A stretch of 64,000 bases of DNA from Cupriavidus sp. YR651. Its GTDB lineage: Bacteria > Pseudomonadota > Gammaproteobacteria > Burkholderiales > Burkholderiaceae. A model generated the notes under the pieces. The model was not told the DNA's origin. It searched no databases and saw only the letters and a list, made by a program, of their open reading frames with translations. Positions 7,635 through 16,286 of the stretch are shown here, in pieces. Position numbers and translations under genes: made by a program. The DNA is taken from NCBI RefSeq assembly GCF_900101625.1, contig NZ_FMYZ01000001.1, positions 404,304 to 468,303 on the forward strand, read 5' to 3'. The first letter of the stretch is position 1. The number at the start of each line of letters is the position of its first letter.

Positions 7635-9455
7635 TTACACGGCGTCGCGCGAGGCACGCTTGCGCTCGTGCTCCTTCAGGTGACGCTTGCGCAGACGGAT
7701 GCTCTTCGGCGTGATTTCCACCAGTTCGTCGTCGGCGATGAATTCGACGGCGTACTCGAGCGACATCTGGATCGGCGGCACCAGACGCACGGCTTCATCG
7801 GTACCCGACGCGCGCACGTTGGTCAGCTGCTTGCCCTTGATCGGGTTCACGACCAGGTCATTGTCGCGGCTGTGGATGCCGATGATCATGCCTTCGTACA
7901 GCGCATCGCCCGGCTTCACGAACATACGGCCTCGGTCCTGCAGTTTCCACAGGGCGTAGGCCACGGCATCGCCATCATCCTGCGAAATCAGCACGCCGTT
8001 GTGGCGATCGCCAAGACCACCTTCGCGCACCGGCGCGTAGTCGTCAAAGATATGGCTGATCAGGCCGGTACCACGCGTCAGCGTCAGGAACTCGCCCTGG
8101 AAGCCGATCAGGCCACGGGCCGGGATGCGGTACTCCAGGCGGGTACGGCCCTTGCCGTCCGACGCCATGTCGAGCAGTTCGCCCTTGCGGCGGCCCAGCT
8201 CTTCCATCACGGCGCCCTGGTGGCCGTCTTCGACGTCCACGGTCAGCAGCTCGTACGGCTCGTGCTTCACGCCGTCGATTTCCTTGAACACCACGCGCGG
8301 GCGCGACACAGCCAGCTCGTAGCCTTCACGGCGCATGTTTTCCAGCAGGATGGTCAGATGCAGTTCGCCCCGGCCCGACACTTCGAAAATCGTATCGTCA
8401 CCGGTATCGGCCACGCGCAGTGCCACGTTGGACTTCAGCTCGCGATCCAGGCGCTCGCGCAGCTGGCGGCTGGTCACGAACTTGCCTTCACGGCCGGCCA
8501 GCGGCGACGTGTTCACGCAGAAGTTCATCGTCAGCGTGGGCTCGTCCACCTTCAGCATCGGCAGCGCATCCAGGGCTTCCGGCGCACACACGGTGCAGCC
8601 GATGCCAAGATCTTCGATACCGTTGATCAGCACGATGTCGCCGGCTTCCGCCTCGGGCACGATCTCGCGCTCCAGGCCACGGAACTTCAGGACCTGGTTG
8701 ATACGGCCCTTGATCGGGTTGCCTTCCGGACCAAACTTGACCACCACGTCCTGCAGCGGCTTGGCACGGCCACGCGAGATGCGGCCGACGCCGATCTTGC
8801 CGACGTAGCTCGAGTAGTCCAGCGAGATGATCTGCAGCTGCAGCGGACCATTCGGATCGTCGTTACGGACGGGTACCTTGTCCAGCACGGTTTCGAACAG
8901 CGGCTTCATGTCGCCGTCACGCACTTCCTCGGTCAGGCCGGCGTAGCCGTTCAGGCCCGAGGCGTAGATCACCGGGAAGTCCAGTTGCTCGTCGTTGGCG
9001 CCCAGCTTGTCGAAGAGGTCGAAGGTCTGGTTGATCACCCAGTCCGGACGCGCGCCCGGACGGTCGATCTTGTTGATCACGACGATCGGCTTCAGGCCGA
9101 GCGCGAGTGCCTTGCGCGTCACGAAACGCGTCTGCGGCATCGGGCCTTCCACGGCATCCACCAGCAGCAGCACGCCGTCGACCATCGACAGCACGCGCTC
9201 CACTTCACCGCCGAAGTCGGCGTGGCCCGGGGTGTCCACGATGTTGATGTGAGTGCCGTTGTACTCCACGGCACAGTTCTTCGCGAGGATCGTGATCCCG
9301 CGTTCCTTTTCCAGGTCGTTCGAGTCCATCACCCGTTCGGCGATCTGTTGGTTATCGCGGAAGGTGCCTGCCTGGCGCAGGAGCTGGTCGACCAGGGTGG
9401 TCTTGCCATGATCGACGTGGGCGATGATGGCGATATTACGGATGGCGCGGGTCAT
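7635..9455 (-). CDS. typA: Ribosome-associated translational GTPase TypA/BipA
   Basis: 606 residues, nearly the length of E. coli BipA (607). The GTP-binding motifs are in place: AHVDHGKTT (G1), RGITI (G2), [11 protein letters not shown] (G3), NKID (G4), followed by EF-G-like domains and the BipA-specific C terminus. It assists late ribosome assembly and growth under stress or cold. The ATG at 9455 has GGGGA about 8 bases upstream; an upstream extension of the frame to 9509 lacks conservation. It is a single gene ending at the shared terminator. Confidence 0.97.
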   Translation of the reverse strand: MTRAIRNIAIIAHVDHGKTTLVDQLLRQAGTFRDNQQIAERVMDSNDLEKERGITILAKNCAVEYNGTHINIVDTPGHADFGGEVERVLSMVDGVLLLVDAVEGPMPQTRFVTRKALALGLKPIVVINKIDRPGARPDWVINQTFDLFDKLGANDEQLDFPVIYASGLNGYAGLTEEVRDGDMKPLFETVLDKVPVRNDDPNGPLQLQIISLDYSSYVGKIGVGRISRGRAKPLQDVVVKFGPEGNPIKGRINQVLKFRGLEREIVPEAEAGDIVLINGIEDLGIGCTVCAPEALDALPMLKVDEPTLTMNFCVNTSPLAGREGKFVTSRQLRERLDRELKSNVALRVADTGDDTIFEVSGRGELHLTILLENMRREGYELAVSRPRVVFKEIDGVKHEPYELLTVDVEDGHQGAVMEELGRRKGELLDMASDGKGRTRLEYRIPARGLIGFQGEFLTLTRGTGLISHIFDDYAPVREGGLGDRHNGVLISQDDGDAVAYALWKLQDRGRMFVKPGDALYEGMIIGIHSRDNDLVVNPIKGKQLTNVRASGTDEAVRLVPPIQMSLEYAVEFIADDELVEITPKSIRLRKRHLKEHERKRASRDAV

Positions 9456-9617
9456 TACGGCGTCCCCTGAAAGCGGAGCGTTCAAAAAATTAACCCAACA
9501 TTCTAGCATGTTGCAGCGCGGAACGCGCTGTCGCTCTTTAGCTTATATCCAGAAAGTCGTTTCGTTTTCCGCAATAACAAATTTCCGTTCTTGCCGACCC
9601 TTCGTCACATGCATATA

Positions 9618-9640
9618 TTTGCCACAGCAAAGATTGCAAT
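9618..9640 (+). promoter_or_regulatory. Candidate MarR operator before the exporter operon
   Basis: Two adjoining palindromes lie just before the marR start: TTTGC-CACA-GCAAA (9618-9631, perfect 5-bp arms) and ATTGCAAT (9633-9640, perfect 8-mer). MarR regulators commonly bind such short palindromes at their own promoters, so autorepression with co-control of the exporter is plausible. This is inference from position and symmetry. Confidence 0.45.
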
Positions 9641-9648
9641 GACAAAAG

Positions 9649-10155
9649 ATGACGTCAACGACACCCGTCGATCCGTTCGACCCGGCAACCTACGAAATCG
9701 GCAAGAGCGTAGGCTACCTGCTGTCCCGCGCCAAGAACATGCTCTCGCAAGGCATCGACCAGGAAGTCAGCAGCCTGGACATCACCCATGCCCAGGCCAG
9801 TTGCCTGATGATGCTGGCCAAGGGCGAGGCCACCACCGTGACCGATCTCGGGCGAGGTCTCAATACCGACGCGGGCTCCGTGACCCGTCTGCTCAGCCGA
9901 ATGGAAAAGCGTGGGCTGATTGTGCGCACTCGCCGCCACGACGACCGACGGGTCGTGGACCTGTCGCTGACGCCCGAAGGCGAAGCCATCGTGGAGCGGC
10001 TGCCTGCCGTGTTCTGCAACGTGATGCGCCGGCACTTCGAAGGATTCCGCCCCGAGGAAATCGATACCCTGCGCGCGATGCTCTTGCGAGTCATCGACAA
10101 CAACCGCTGCGCAAGCCAGGGGGACGACTGCTCGTCAGACCGCAACAGCGGATAG
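9649..10155 (+). CDS. MarR-family transcriptional regulator of the exporter operon
   Basis: 168-residue winged-helix regulator. The recognition-helix and wing region is typical: ATTVTDLGRGLNTDAGSVTRLLSRMEKRGL (two blocks) followed by the DDRRVVDLSLTPEG wing. It is the first gene of a run with the NodT-type outer membrane factor, emrA and emrB, all on the plus strand, the same layout as other MarR-controlled EmrAB-type pumps. A weak phenolic ligand binding at the dimer interface would relieve repression in known homologues; the ligand here is unknown. Confidence 0.92.
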   Translation: MTSTTPVDPFDPATYEIGKSVGYLLSRAKNMLSQGIDQEVSSLDITHAQASCLMMLAKGEATTVTDLGRGLNTDAGSVTRLLSRMEKRGLIVRTRRHDDRRVVDLSLTPEGEAIVERLPAVFCNVMRRHFEGFRPEEIDTLRAMLLRVIDNNRCASQGDDCSSDRNSG

Positions 10156-10248
10156 GCCAGCCCGATTTCCGATCAGGTACCTCCGGCACATTCGGCGCCG
10201 CCCAACGCCAATCAGAACAAAAGCGGCGCCCAAATCAGACAGAAACAC

Positions 10249-11748
10249 ATGAAACCCGATCTTTCCTCTGCTCCGCGCCGCGTCGGCATCCTGGCCCTGA
10301 CGGTCATGACGGCAGCCGTGCTGGCCGGTTGCGCGGCGCTCGGCAATTCGCATAGCACGCAGACGATGGCCGAGCCCGGCACGCTGGCATCGCCCCAGAC
10401 CTTCACCGCGGATCACGCTCAGTGGCCGACGCAGGACTGGGTCGACCAGTTCCGCGACCCGCAATTGCGCGCGCTGGCCGACGAGGCCATCAAGGACAAC
10501 CCCAACCTGCAGATTGCCCTGGCTCGCGTGGAAGCCTCGCGGGCGATCGCCGCCGCCACGCGGGCCTCCCTGTACCCTGGCGTGGATTTCGAAGGCAGCG
10601 TCGTGCGCCAGCGCCTCTCGGAAACCGACCTGTTCGAGGGCACGCCGCTGGCCGGTTCCTGGCAAAACCAGTCGCGGCTGCAACTGGGCCTGTCGTGGGA
10701 CTTGGACTTCTGGGGCAAGAACCGCGACGCGCTGGAAGCCGCACTATCCGATGACCGCGCGATGGAAGCCGAAAGCCAGGCCGCGCGCCTGATCCTGACC
10801 ACGTCGATCGCTCGCGGCTACAACCGGCTGGCCGCGTTGTACGCGCAGCGCGACGTGGCCGAGCGCGCCATCGCCCAGCGCCGCGACCTGACCGACCTGT
10901 CGCGCCAGCGCCTGGCCGCCGGGCTCGACACTCAGGTGGAAACCACGCAGGCCCGCGGCACGGTGGCTGCCGCGCAGACCGACCTGCAGCGCGTGGACGA
11001 GGAAATCGCCCTCGCCCGCAATCAGCTTGCCGCGCTGCTGGGCAAGGGCCCCGACCGCGGCCTGCAGATCACGCGTCCGACGCTGCTGGCCAATGCGACG
11101 CCGCAACTGCCCGACGATCTGACCATCGGCCTGATCGGCCGCCGCCCGGACATCGTGGCCGCGCGCTGGCGCGTGGAAGCCTCATCGAAGGACATCAGCG
11201 TGGCCAAGAAGGAATTCCTGCCCGACGTCACGCTGACCGCGTTTGCGGGCGTGGCCTCGCTGGACCCGTCGAACCTGCTCATGGGCATCAGCCGCACCTT
11301 CGGCTTCGGCCCCTCCGTACGACTGCCGATCTTCGAAGGTGGTCGCCTGCGCGCCAACCTGAAGGGCAAGTACGCGCAATACGACATCGCCGTGGCCAGC
11401 TACAACCAGACGCTGGTCGATGCGCTGCGTGAAACCGCCGACACGATCACCAGCATCCGCAGCGTCGACACGCAGATCAAGACACAGCGCGAAGCGCTGG
11501 ACCTGGCCGAGCACGCCTACGCCTTGTCCACCACGCGCTACAAGGCGGGGCTGGGCACTCAACTGACCGTCCTGAATGCCGAAAGCAACGTGCTGCAGCA
11601 GCGCCGCCTGGCGACCGACCTGCAGGCACGCCGGCTGGACCTGCAGATGGGGCTGATGAAGGCCCTGGGCGGCGGCTATCAGGAAAACGACGCACACACG
11701 GATATGGGCAAAGGCGCGCCGATCCGGCCCGAGAGCGGCCAGGGCTGA
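10249..11748 (+). CDS. Outer membrane efflux lipoprotein, NodT/OprM family
   Basis: Outer membrane channel of a tripartite exporter. The 499-residue precursor has a signal peptide with lipobox LAGC (Cys28 would be lipidated) and two TolC-like repeats rich in long helices, with the family signature SWDLDFWGKNRDALEAA and GRRPDIVAARWRVEAS. It lies 93 bases after marR and 71 before emrA, so it should pair with EmrA/EmrB encoded next. Gram-negative EmrAB in E. coli borrows TolC; here a dedicated outer membrane partner is encoded in the operon. Confidence 0.93.
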   Translation: MKPDLSSAPRRVGILALTVMTAAVLAGCAALGNSHSTQTMAEPGTLASPQTFTADHAQWPTQDWVDQFRDPQLRALADEAIKDNPNLQIALARVEASRAIAAATRASLYPGVDFEGSVVRQRLSETDLFEGTPLAGSWQNQSRLQLGLSWDLDFWGKNRDALEAALSDDRAMEAESQAARLILTTSIARGYNRLAALYAQRDVAERAIAQRRDLTDLSRQRLAAGLDTQVETTQARGTVAAAQTDLQRVDEEIALARNQLAALLGKGPDRGLQITRPTLLANATPQLPDDLTIGLIGRRPDIVAARWRVEASSKDISVAKKEFLPDVTLTAFAGVASLDPSNLLMGISRTFGFGPSVRLPIFEGGRLRANLKGKYAQYDIAVASYNQTLVDALRETADTITSIRSVDTQIKTQREALDLAEHAYALSTTRYKAGLGTQLTVLNAESNVLQQRRLATDLQARRLDLQMGLMKALGGGYQENDAHTDMGKGAPIRPESGQG

Positions 11749-11819
11749 TCGCCCCGCATCGCACATCGCGCGCACGACAGACCGCACCACAAGACGCAAC
11801 GCATACGCAAGAGACCAAC

Positions 11820-13082
11820 ATGAGCAATAACCATCAAACGGCCGGCACCCCGAACCCCGCACCTCCCGCAGACAACAACGGCAAGCGCAAGCGCCTGCTG
11901 ATTTCCCTGACGGCCGCGCTCGTGGTGGCAGGTATCGGCTATGGACTCTACTGGGGCCTCTATGCCCGCCATTTCGAGAACACCGATGACGCGTACGTCG
12001 CCGGCAATGTGGTCCAGGTCACGCCGCTGGTGGGCGGTACGGTGGTATCGATCGCGGCCGACGACACGCAATTGGTGACCGCCGGGCAGCCATTGATCCA
12101 GCTGGATCGCGCCGACTCGCAGGTCGCCATGGAACAGGCCGAAGCCCAGCTCGCACAGGCCGTGCGAGAAGTCCGCACGCTTTATGTCAATAACGGCTCG
12201 CTGGCTGCCAACGTTTCGCTGCGCCAGGCCGATGTGGCCAAGGCGCGCGACGACCTGCGCCGCCGGCAAGCCATTGCAGGTTCGGGCGCCGTGTCGAACG
12301 AGGAGATCTCGCACGCACAGACGGCGCTCAAGGCGGCCGAATCGGCCTTGCTGGCCTCACAGGAGCAACTGGCCTCGAACAAGGTGCTGACCGACCAGAC
12401 GACTGTGGAGAAGCATCCGAACGTGCAACGCGCCGCTGCCAATCTGCGCTCGGCCTATCTGGCGTTCGCCCGCTCGACGATGCCGGCGCCGGTGACAGGC
12501 TACGTCGCCAAGCGCTCGGTGCAGGTGGGCCAGCGCGTGTCTCCCGGCACGCCGCTGATGGCCGTGGTGCCGCTGGACCAGGTCTGGGTGGATGCAAACT
12601 TCAAGGAAGTCCAGATCAACCACATGCGCGTTGGCCAGCCGGTCGAGCTGGAAGCCGATGTCTACGGGTCCAAGGTCAAGTACACGGGCCACGTGGTCGG
12701 CTTCTCGGCGGGTACTGGCGCCGCGTTCTCGCTGTTGCCGGCGCAGAATGCCACTGGCAACTGGATCAAGGTGGTGCAGCGCCTGCCGGTGCGTATCGCC
12801 CTGGATCCGCAGCAACTGAAGGAGCACCCGCTGCGCGTGGGCTTGTCGATGAACGTCACCGTCGACGTGCGCAAGGAAGAAGGCGCCGCGATGGTCAGCG
12901 CCACGGCCGCCAAGCCTCTGCAGACCGACGTCTATGACAAGGTGGCGCAAGATGCCGACGACCTGATCGCCCGCGTCATCACCCTCAACAACGGCGGCCG
13001 CACTTCCAGCGCCCCGTCGGCGGCCCCCGCTGCAGCCCCGGGCGCGACCCGGCCTGTTGCGGCCAAGCCCGCCAACACCTGA
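11820..13082 (+). CDS. emrA: HlyD/EmrA-type membrane fusion protein
   Basis: Periplasmic adaptor linking the inner membrane transporter to the outer membrane factor. 420 residues: cytoplasmic N terminus, one membrane helix (about 23-43), EmrA-type ENTDDAYVAGNVVQVTPLVGGTV biotinyl-lipoyl start (split over two blocks), a helical hairpin, the second half-lipoyl (MPAPVTGYVAKRSVQVGQRVSPG region) and a beta-barrel. The C-terminal 30 residues are Ala/Pro-rich and probably disordered. emrB begins 18 bases after its stop. Confidence 0.93.
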   Translation: MSNNHQTAGTPNPAPPADNNGKRKRLLISLTAALVVAGIGYGLYWGLYARHFENTDDAYVAGNVVQVTPLVGGTVVSIAADDTQLVTAGQPLIQLDRADSQVAMEQAEAQLAQAVREVRTLYVNNGSLAANVSLRQADVAKARDDLRRRQAIAGSGAVSNEEISHAQTALKAAESALLASQEQLASNKVLTDQTTVEKHPNVQRAAANLRSAYLAFARSTMPAPVTGYVAKRSVQVGQRVSPGTPLMAVVPLDQVWVDANFKEVQINHMRVGQPVELEADVYGSKVKYTGHVVGFSAGTGAAFSLLPAQNATGNWIKVVQRLPVRIALDPQQLKEHPLRVGLSMNVTVDVRKEEGAAMVSATAAKPLQTDVYDKVAQDADDLIARVITLNNGGRTSSAPSAAPAAAPGATRPVAAKPANT

Positions 13083-13100
13083 TCGTCTGGCTGACCGCCC

Positions 13101-14708
13101 ATGGCAACTTCCTCCCCCGCGGCGCCCGGCGCCAGCGCCGCCCCCGGCCATAAGCCGGCGCCGGCGCGTCCGGCGGCCCACCCGCCGCTGACCGGCGGCA
13201 AGCTCGTGATCGGCACGATCGCGCTGTCGCTGGCCACGTTCATGAACGTGCTGGACTCGTCCATTGCCAATGTGTCGATCCCCGCCATCTCCGGCGACCT
13301 TGGTGTGTCGCCCAACCAGGGCACCTGGGTCATCACGTCGTTTGCCGTCGCCAACGCCATCTCCGTGCCGCTGACGGGCTGGCTGACCACGCGCTTTGGC
13401 GCGGTGCGGCTGTTTATCCTGTCGATCCTGTTGTTCGTGCTTTCGTCCTGGCTGTGCGGCGTGGCGCCGAACCTGGAAACGCTGCTGGCCGCGCGGATCC
13501 TGCAGGGCGCCGTGGCCGGACCGATGATCCCGCTGTCCCAGGCACTGCTGCTCGCCAGTTATCCCCCGGCAAAGAGTTCGATGGCCCTGGCGCTATGGGG
13601 GATGACCACGCTGGTGGCGCCGATCATGGGTCCGCTGCTCGGCGGCTGGATCTCGGACAACATGACGTGGCCGTGGATCTTCTATATCAACATCCCGATT
13701 GGCCTGGCCACGGCGTATGCGACGTGGGCCATTTACCGTACTCGCGAAACGCCGACCAAGTTGCTGCCAATCGACCGGATCGGGCTGGCGCTGCTGGTGA
13801 TCTGGGTCGGGTCGATGCAGTTGATGCTCGACAAAGGCAAGGAGCTGGACTGGTTCCACTCCAGCGTGATCGTGGCGCTCTCCGTGATTGCCGTGGTGGG
13901 TTTCCTGTTCTTCCTGATCTGGGAGAGCTACGAAAAGCATCCGGTCGTCGATATCCACCTGTTCAAGGGCCGCAACTTCGCCGCTGGCGTCGTGGCGATC
14001 TCCGTGGCCTATGGGCTGTTCTTCGGCAATCTCGTGATCCTGCCGCTGTGGCTGCAGACCATCGTCGGCTACACGGCAACGGACGCCGGCATCATCACGG
14101 CGCCCGTGGGCATTTTCGCGATCATCCTGTCGCCCATCATCGGACGGGTGCTGCCGAAGGTCGACGCACGCTGGGTGGCCACTGCTGCATTCATGACGTT
14201 TGGCGTGGTCAGCTTCATGCGTGCGGGCTTTACCACGGGCGTGGACACGCGCACGCTGCTCATCCCGACCCTGATCCAGGGGGCGGCCATGGCGATGTTC
14301 TTCATCCCGCTGACGTCGATCATCCTGTCGGGCCAGCCGCCCGAGAAGATTCCGGCAGCGTCGGGCTTATCGAATTTCGTGCGCATCACGTTTGGTGCCA
14401 TCGGCGCGTCGATCTCGACGACGATCTGGGAAAACCGCTCGGCCCTGCATCATGCGCAACTGATCGAGCAGATCAATCCGTATAGCCCGACCTACACGGA
14501 GCAGTTGAATCACCTGATGCAACTGGGCATGACTCAGGCGCAGGCCATCGGCCTGATCGAGCGCAATATCTCGCTGCAGGCGTCGATGCTGGGCGCCAAC
14601 GATATCTTCTGGATCTCGGGCGTGCTGTTCTTCGTACTGATCGTCTTTGTCTGGCTGACGAAGCGGGCCCAGGGCGGCGGTGGCGCCGATGCGGCAGGCG
14701 CGCACTGA
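13101..14708 (+). CDS. emrB: DHA2-family multidrug efflux permease (EmrB type)
   Basis: Proton-driven inner membrane drug exporter of the major facilitator superfamily. 535 residues with about 14 predicted helices; conserved DHA2 elements include LDSSIANVSIPAISGDLG in helix 1 and GWLTTRFGAVRLF between helices 2 and 3. Variable Ala/Pro-rich N terminus of about 30 residues. It is the last gene of the marR-nodT-emrA-emrB run, with a terminator following. Substrate unknown. Confidence 0.95.
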   Translation: MATSSPAAPGASAAPGHKPAPARPAAHPPLTGGKLVIGTIALSLATFMNVLDSSIANVSIPAISGDLGVSPNQGTWVITSFAVANAISVPLTGWLTTRFGAVRLFILSILLFVLSSWLCGVAPNLETLLAARILQGAVAGPMIPLSQALLLASYPPAKSSMALALWGMTTLVAPIMGPLLGGWISDNMTWPWIFYINIPIGLATAYATWAIYRTRETPTKLLPIDRIGLALLVIWVGSMQLMLDKGKELDWFHSSVIVALSVIAVVGFLFFLIWESYEKHPVVDIHLFKGRNFAAGVVAISVAYGLFFGNLVILPLWLQTIVGYTATDAGIITAPVGIFAIILSPIIGRVLPKVDARWVATAAFMTFGVVSFMRAGFTTGVDTRTLLIPTLIQGAAMAMFFIPLTSIILSGQPPEKIPAASGLSNFVRITFGAIGASISTTIWENRSALHHAQLIEQINPYSPTYTEQLNHLMQLGMTQAQAIGLIERNISLQASMLGANDIFWISGVLFFVLIVFVWLTKRAQGGGGADAAGAH

Positions 14709-14740
14709 GGTCCGCGTCGCCGTAGAGAAGCAGAAACAAG

Positions 14741-14775
14741 AAAGGGGCTTCGGTTATATCCGATGCCCCTTTTTC
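14741..14775 (+). terminator. Terminator after emrB
   Basis: AAAGGGGCTTCGG and CCGATGCCCCTTT form a stem with one mismatch and a short loop, followed by T residues. It lies 35 bases past the emrB stop. Confidence 0.75.
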
Positions 14776-14839
14776 GTCGCTGGATGGTTCTGTCGTTCTT
14801 CTGTCGCTCAGTAGCGTCGTGGCTTTTTTCCCGCCGCAC

Positions 14840-15790
14840 TCAGAGCTTTACCAGCCGCTCGGGTCGCAGCGCGCCTTCGCGCATCCGGGCCACACCGAGC
14901 AACCGCAGCGGCGCATCGCCATAGACACGCGCCAACTCACCTTCGTCGATTTCCGTATCGGCAGGCAAGTCCCGTCGCGCAATCCGTTGGCCTTGCAGGA
15001 ATCGCCCCATCGCCGCGTCATCGAGATGCACGGACGGACAGCGCTGCAACAACGCATCGACAGGCGCCAGCATCGCAGGCCGCGCCTCGTCCGCCTGCTG
15101 GTCAATCTGCTCCAGCGTGACGGCACCCGCAAGCGTCAGGTCGCCCACAGCCGTTCGTCGCAGCGCCACCAGGTGTGCGCCACAGCCGAGTGCCTCGCCG
15201 ATGTCTTCGGCCAGCGTCCGGATGTAGGTTCCCTTGCTGCAGGTCACGCGCATCGTGAAACCGGGCGCGGCGTCCTGCAGGGTGACATCCAGCAGTGTGA
15301 GTGCATGAATCGTTACCGTACGTGCGGCGCGTTCCACGGTTTGCCCTGCCCGCGCGTATTCGTAGAGCGGCCTGCCATCCTTCTTCAGCGCCGAATACAT
15401 TGGCGGCACCTGTTCGATCACTCCGGTGAATCGTGCGATGGCTACATCGAGCGCCGCGCGATCGCATGTGACCGGACGCTCGGTGACGATATCGCCTTCG
15501 GCGTCGCCCGTCGTCGTTGTAGCACCCAGCCGCACGGCGGCCTCGTAGGTCTTGTCAGCATCGAGCAGATCCTGCGAGAACTTGGTGGCTTCGCCAAAGC
15601 ACAGCGGCAGCAGGCCGGTGGCCAGCGGGTCGAGCGTGCCCGTATGGCCCGCCTTGTTCGCACGCAGCAGGCGCTTGGCGCGCACCAGCGCATCGTTGGA
15701 CGACAGGCCCAGTGGCTTGTCCAGCAGCAGCACGCCGTGCACGTCGCGGCGCGGCAGCCGGGGCGGACGGGTTGCGGGGGAATCGGTCAT
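14840..15790 (-). CDS. truB: tRNA pseudouridine(55) synthase TruB
   Basis: Makes the universal pseudouridine 55 in the T loop of tRNAs. 316 residues, the usual size. The catalytic motif HTGTLDPLATGLLP (nucleophile Asp), the KTYEAAVRLG strand and the C-terminal PUA-like domain are present. Last gene of the rimP-nusA-infB-rbfA-truB operon, 62 bases after rbfA. Confidence 0.97.
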   Translation of the reverse strand: MTDSPATRPPRLPRRDVHGVLLLDKPLGLSSNDALVRAKRLLRANKAGHTGTLDPLATGLLPLCFGEATKFSQDLLDADKTYEAAVRLGATTTTGDAEGDIVTERPVTCDRAALDVAIARFTGVIEQVPPMYSALKKDGRPLYEYARAGQTVERAARTVTIHALTLLDVTLQDAAPGFTMRVTCSKGTYIRTLAEDIGEALGCGAHLVALRRTAVGDLTLAGAVTLEQIDQQADEARPAMLAPVDALLQRCPSVHLDDAAMGRFLQGQRIARRDLPADTEIDEGELARVYGDAPLRLLGVARMREGALRPERLVKL

Positions 15791-15852
15791 TGCAGCGGAG
15801 GGAAAGCGCGGCGCCGAGGCGTGCCCGGCGCGCGATCACGGCGGCGGCGGAC

Positions 15853-16224
15853 TTACTCGTCGTCCTTGGCGCGCGTGGCGTTGGCTTCGTTGATCAGCTT
15901 CGACATCTCGATGGCGTGTTCGACCGAGGTGTCGTGGTGGAAGTGCAGCGTCGGCACGGTATGGATGTGCAGGCGCTTGAAAAGCAGCGAGTGCAGGTAG
16001 CCGGCCTTCTCTTTCAGGATGGCGGCGGCGACTTCGGGCTCGGCGCCCAGCACGGTGAAGTACACCTTGGCGTGCGCATAGTCCGGCGTCAGCGACACCG
16101 ACTGGAGCGTCACCAGCCCGAGGCGCGGTTCGCGGATCTCGCGCTGGATCATCTCGGCCAGTTCCTTCTGGATCTGGTCTGACAGACGGAGGTTGCGGGA
16201 GGAGATATTGCCTTTCTTGGCCAT
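15853..16224 (-). CDS. rbfA: 30S ribosome-binding factor RbfA
   Basis: 123-residue KH-fold factor that matures the 16S rRNA 5' end. The family pattern is clear: [21 protein letters not shown] at the start (two adjoining blocks) and [13 protein letters not shown] in the middle. Fourth gene of the nusA-infB operon; a hairpin with terminator features lies between infB and it. Confidence 0.97.
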   Translation of the reverse strand: MAKKGNISSRNLRLSDQIQKELAEMIQREIREPRLGLVTLQSVSLTPDYAHAKVYFTVLGAEPEVAAAILKEKAGYLHSLLFKRLHIHTVPTLHFHHDTSVEHAIEMSKLINEANATRAKDDE

Positions 16225-16248
16225 TCAATACTGTCTAGTGCAGAAGTG

Positions 16249-16277
16249 AAAACGGCAGGCCGGAGCCTGCCGTTTTG
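16249..16277 (-). terminator. Attenuator-like terminator between infB and rbfA
   Basis: A perfect 10-bp stem (AACGGCAGGC / GCCTGCCGTT) with a 4-nt loop is followed by TTTTC on the minus strand. Because the operon clearly continues into rbfA and truB, it would act as a partial terminator or mRNA-stabilising hairpin that lowers rbfA-truB output. Confidence 0.65.
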
Positions 16278-16286
16278 CGTATCGCT

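Noticed and set aside
7614-9470. 618-codon plus-strand frame opposite typA
   Set aside because: His/Gln/Arg-rich mirror of typA in a GC-rich genome; typA itself is unmistakable.
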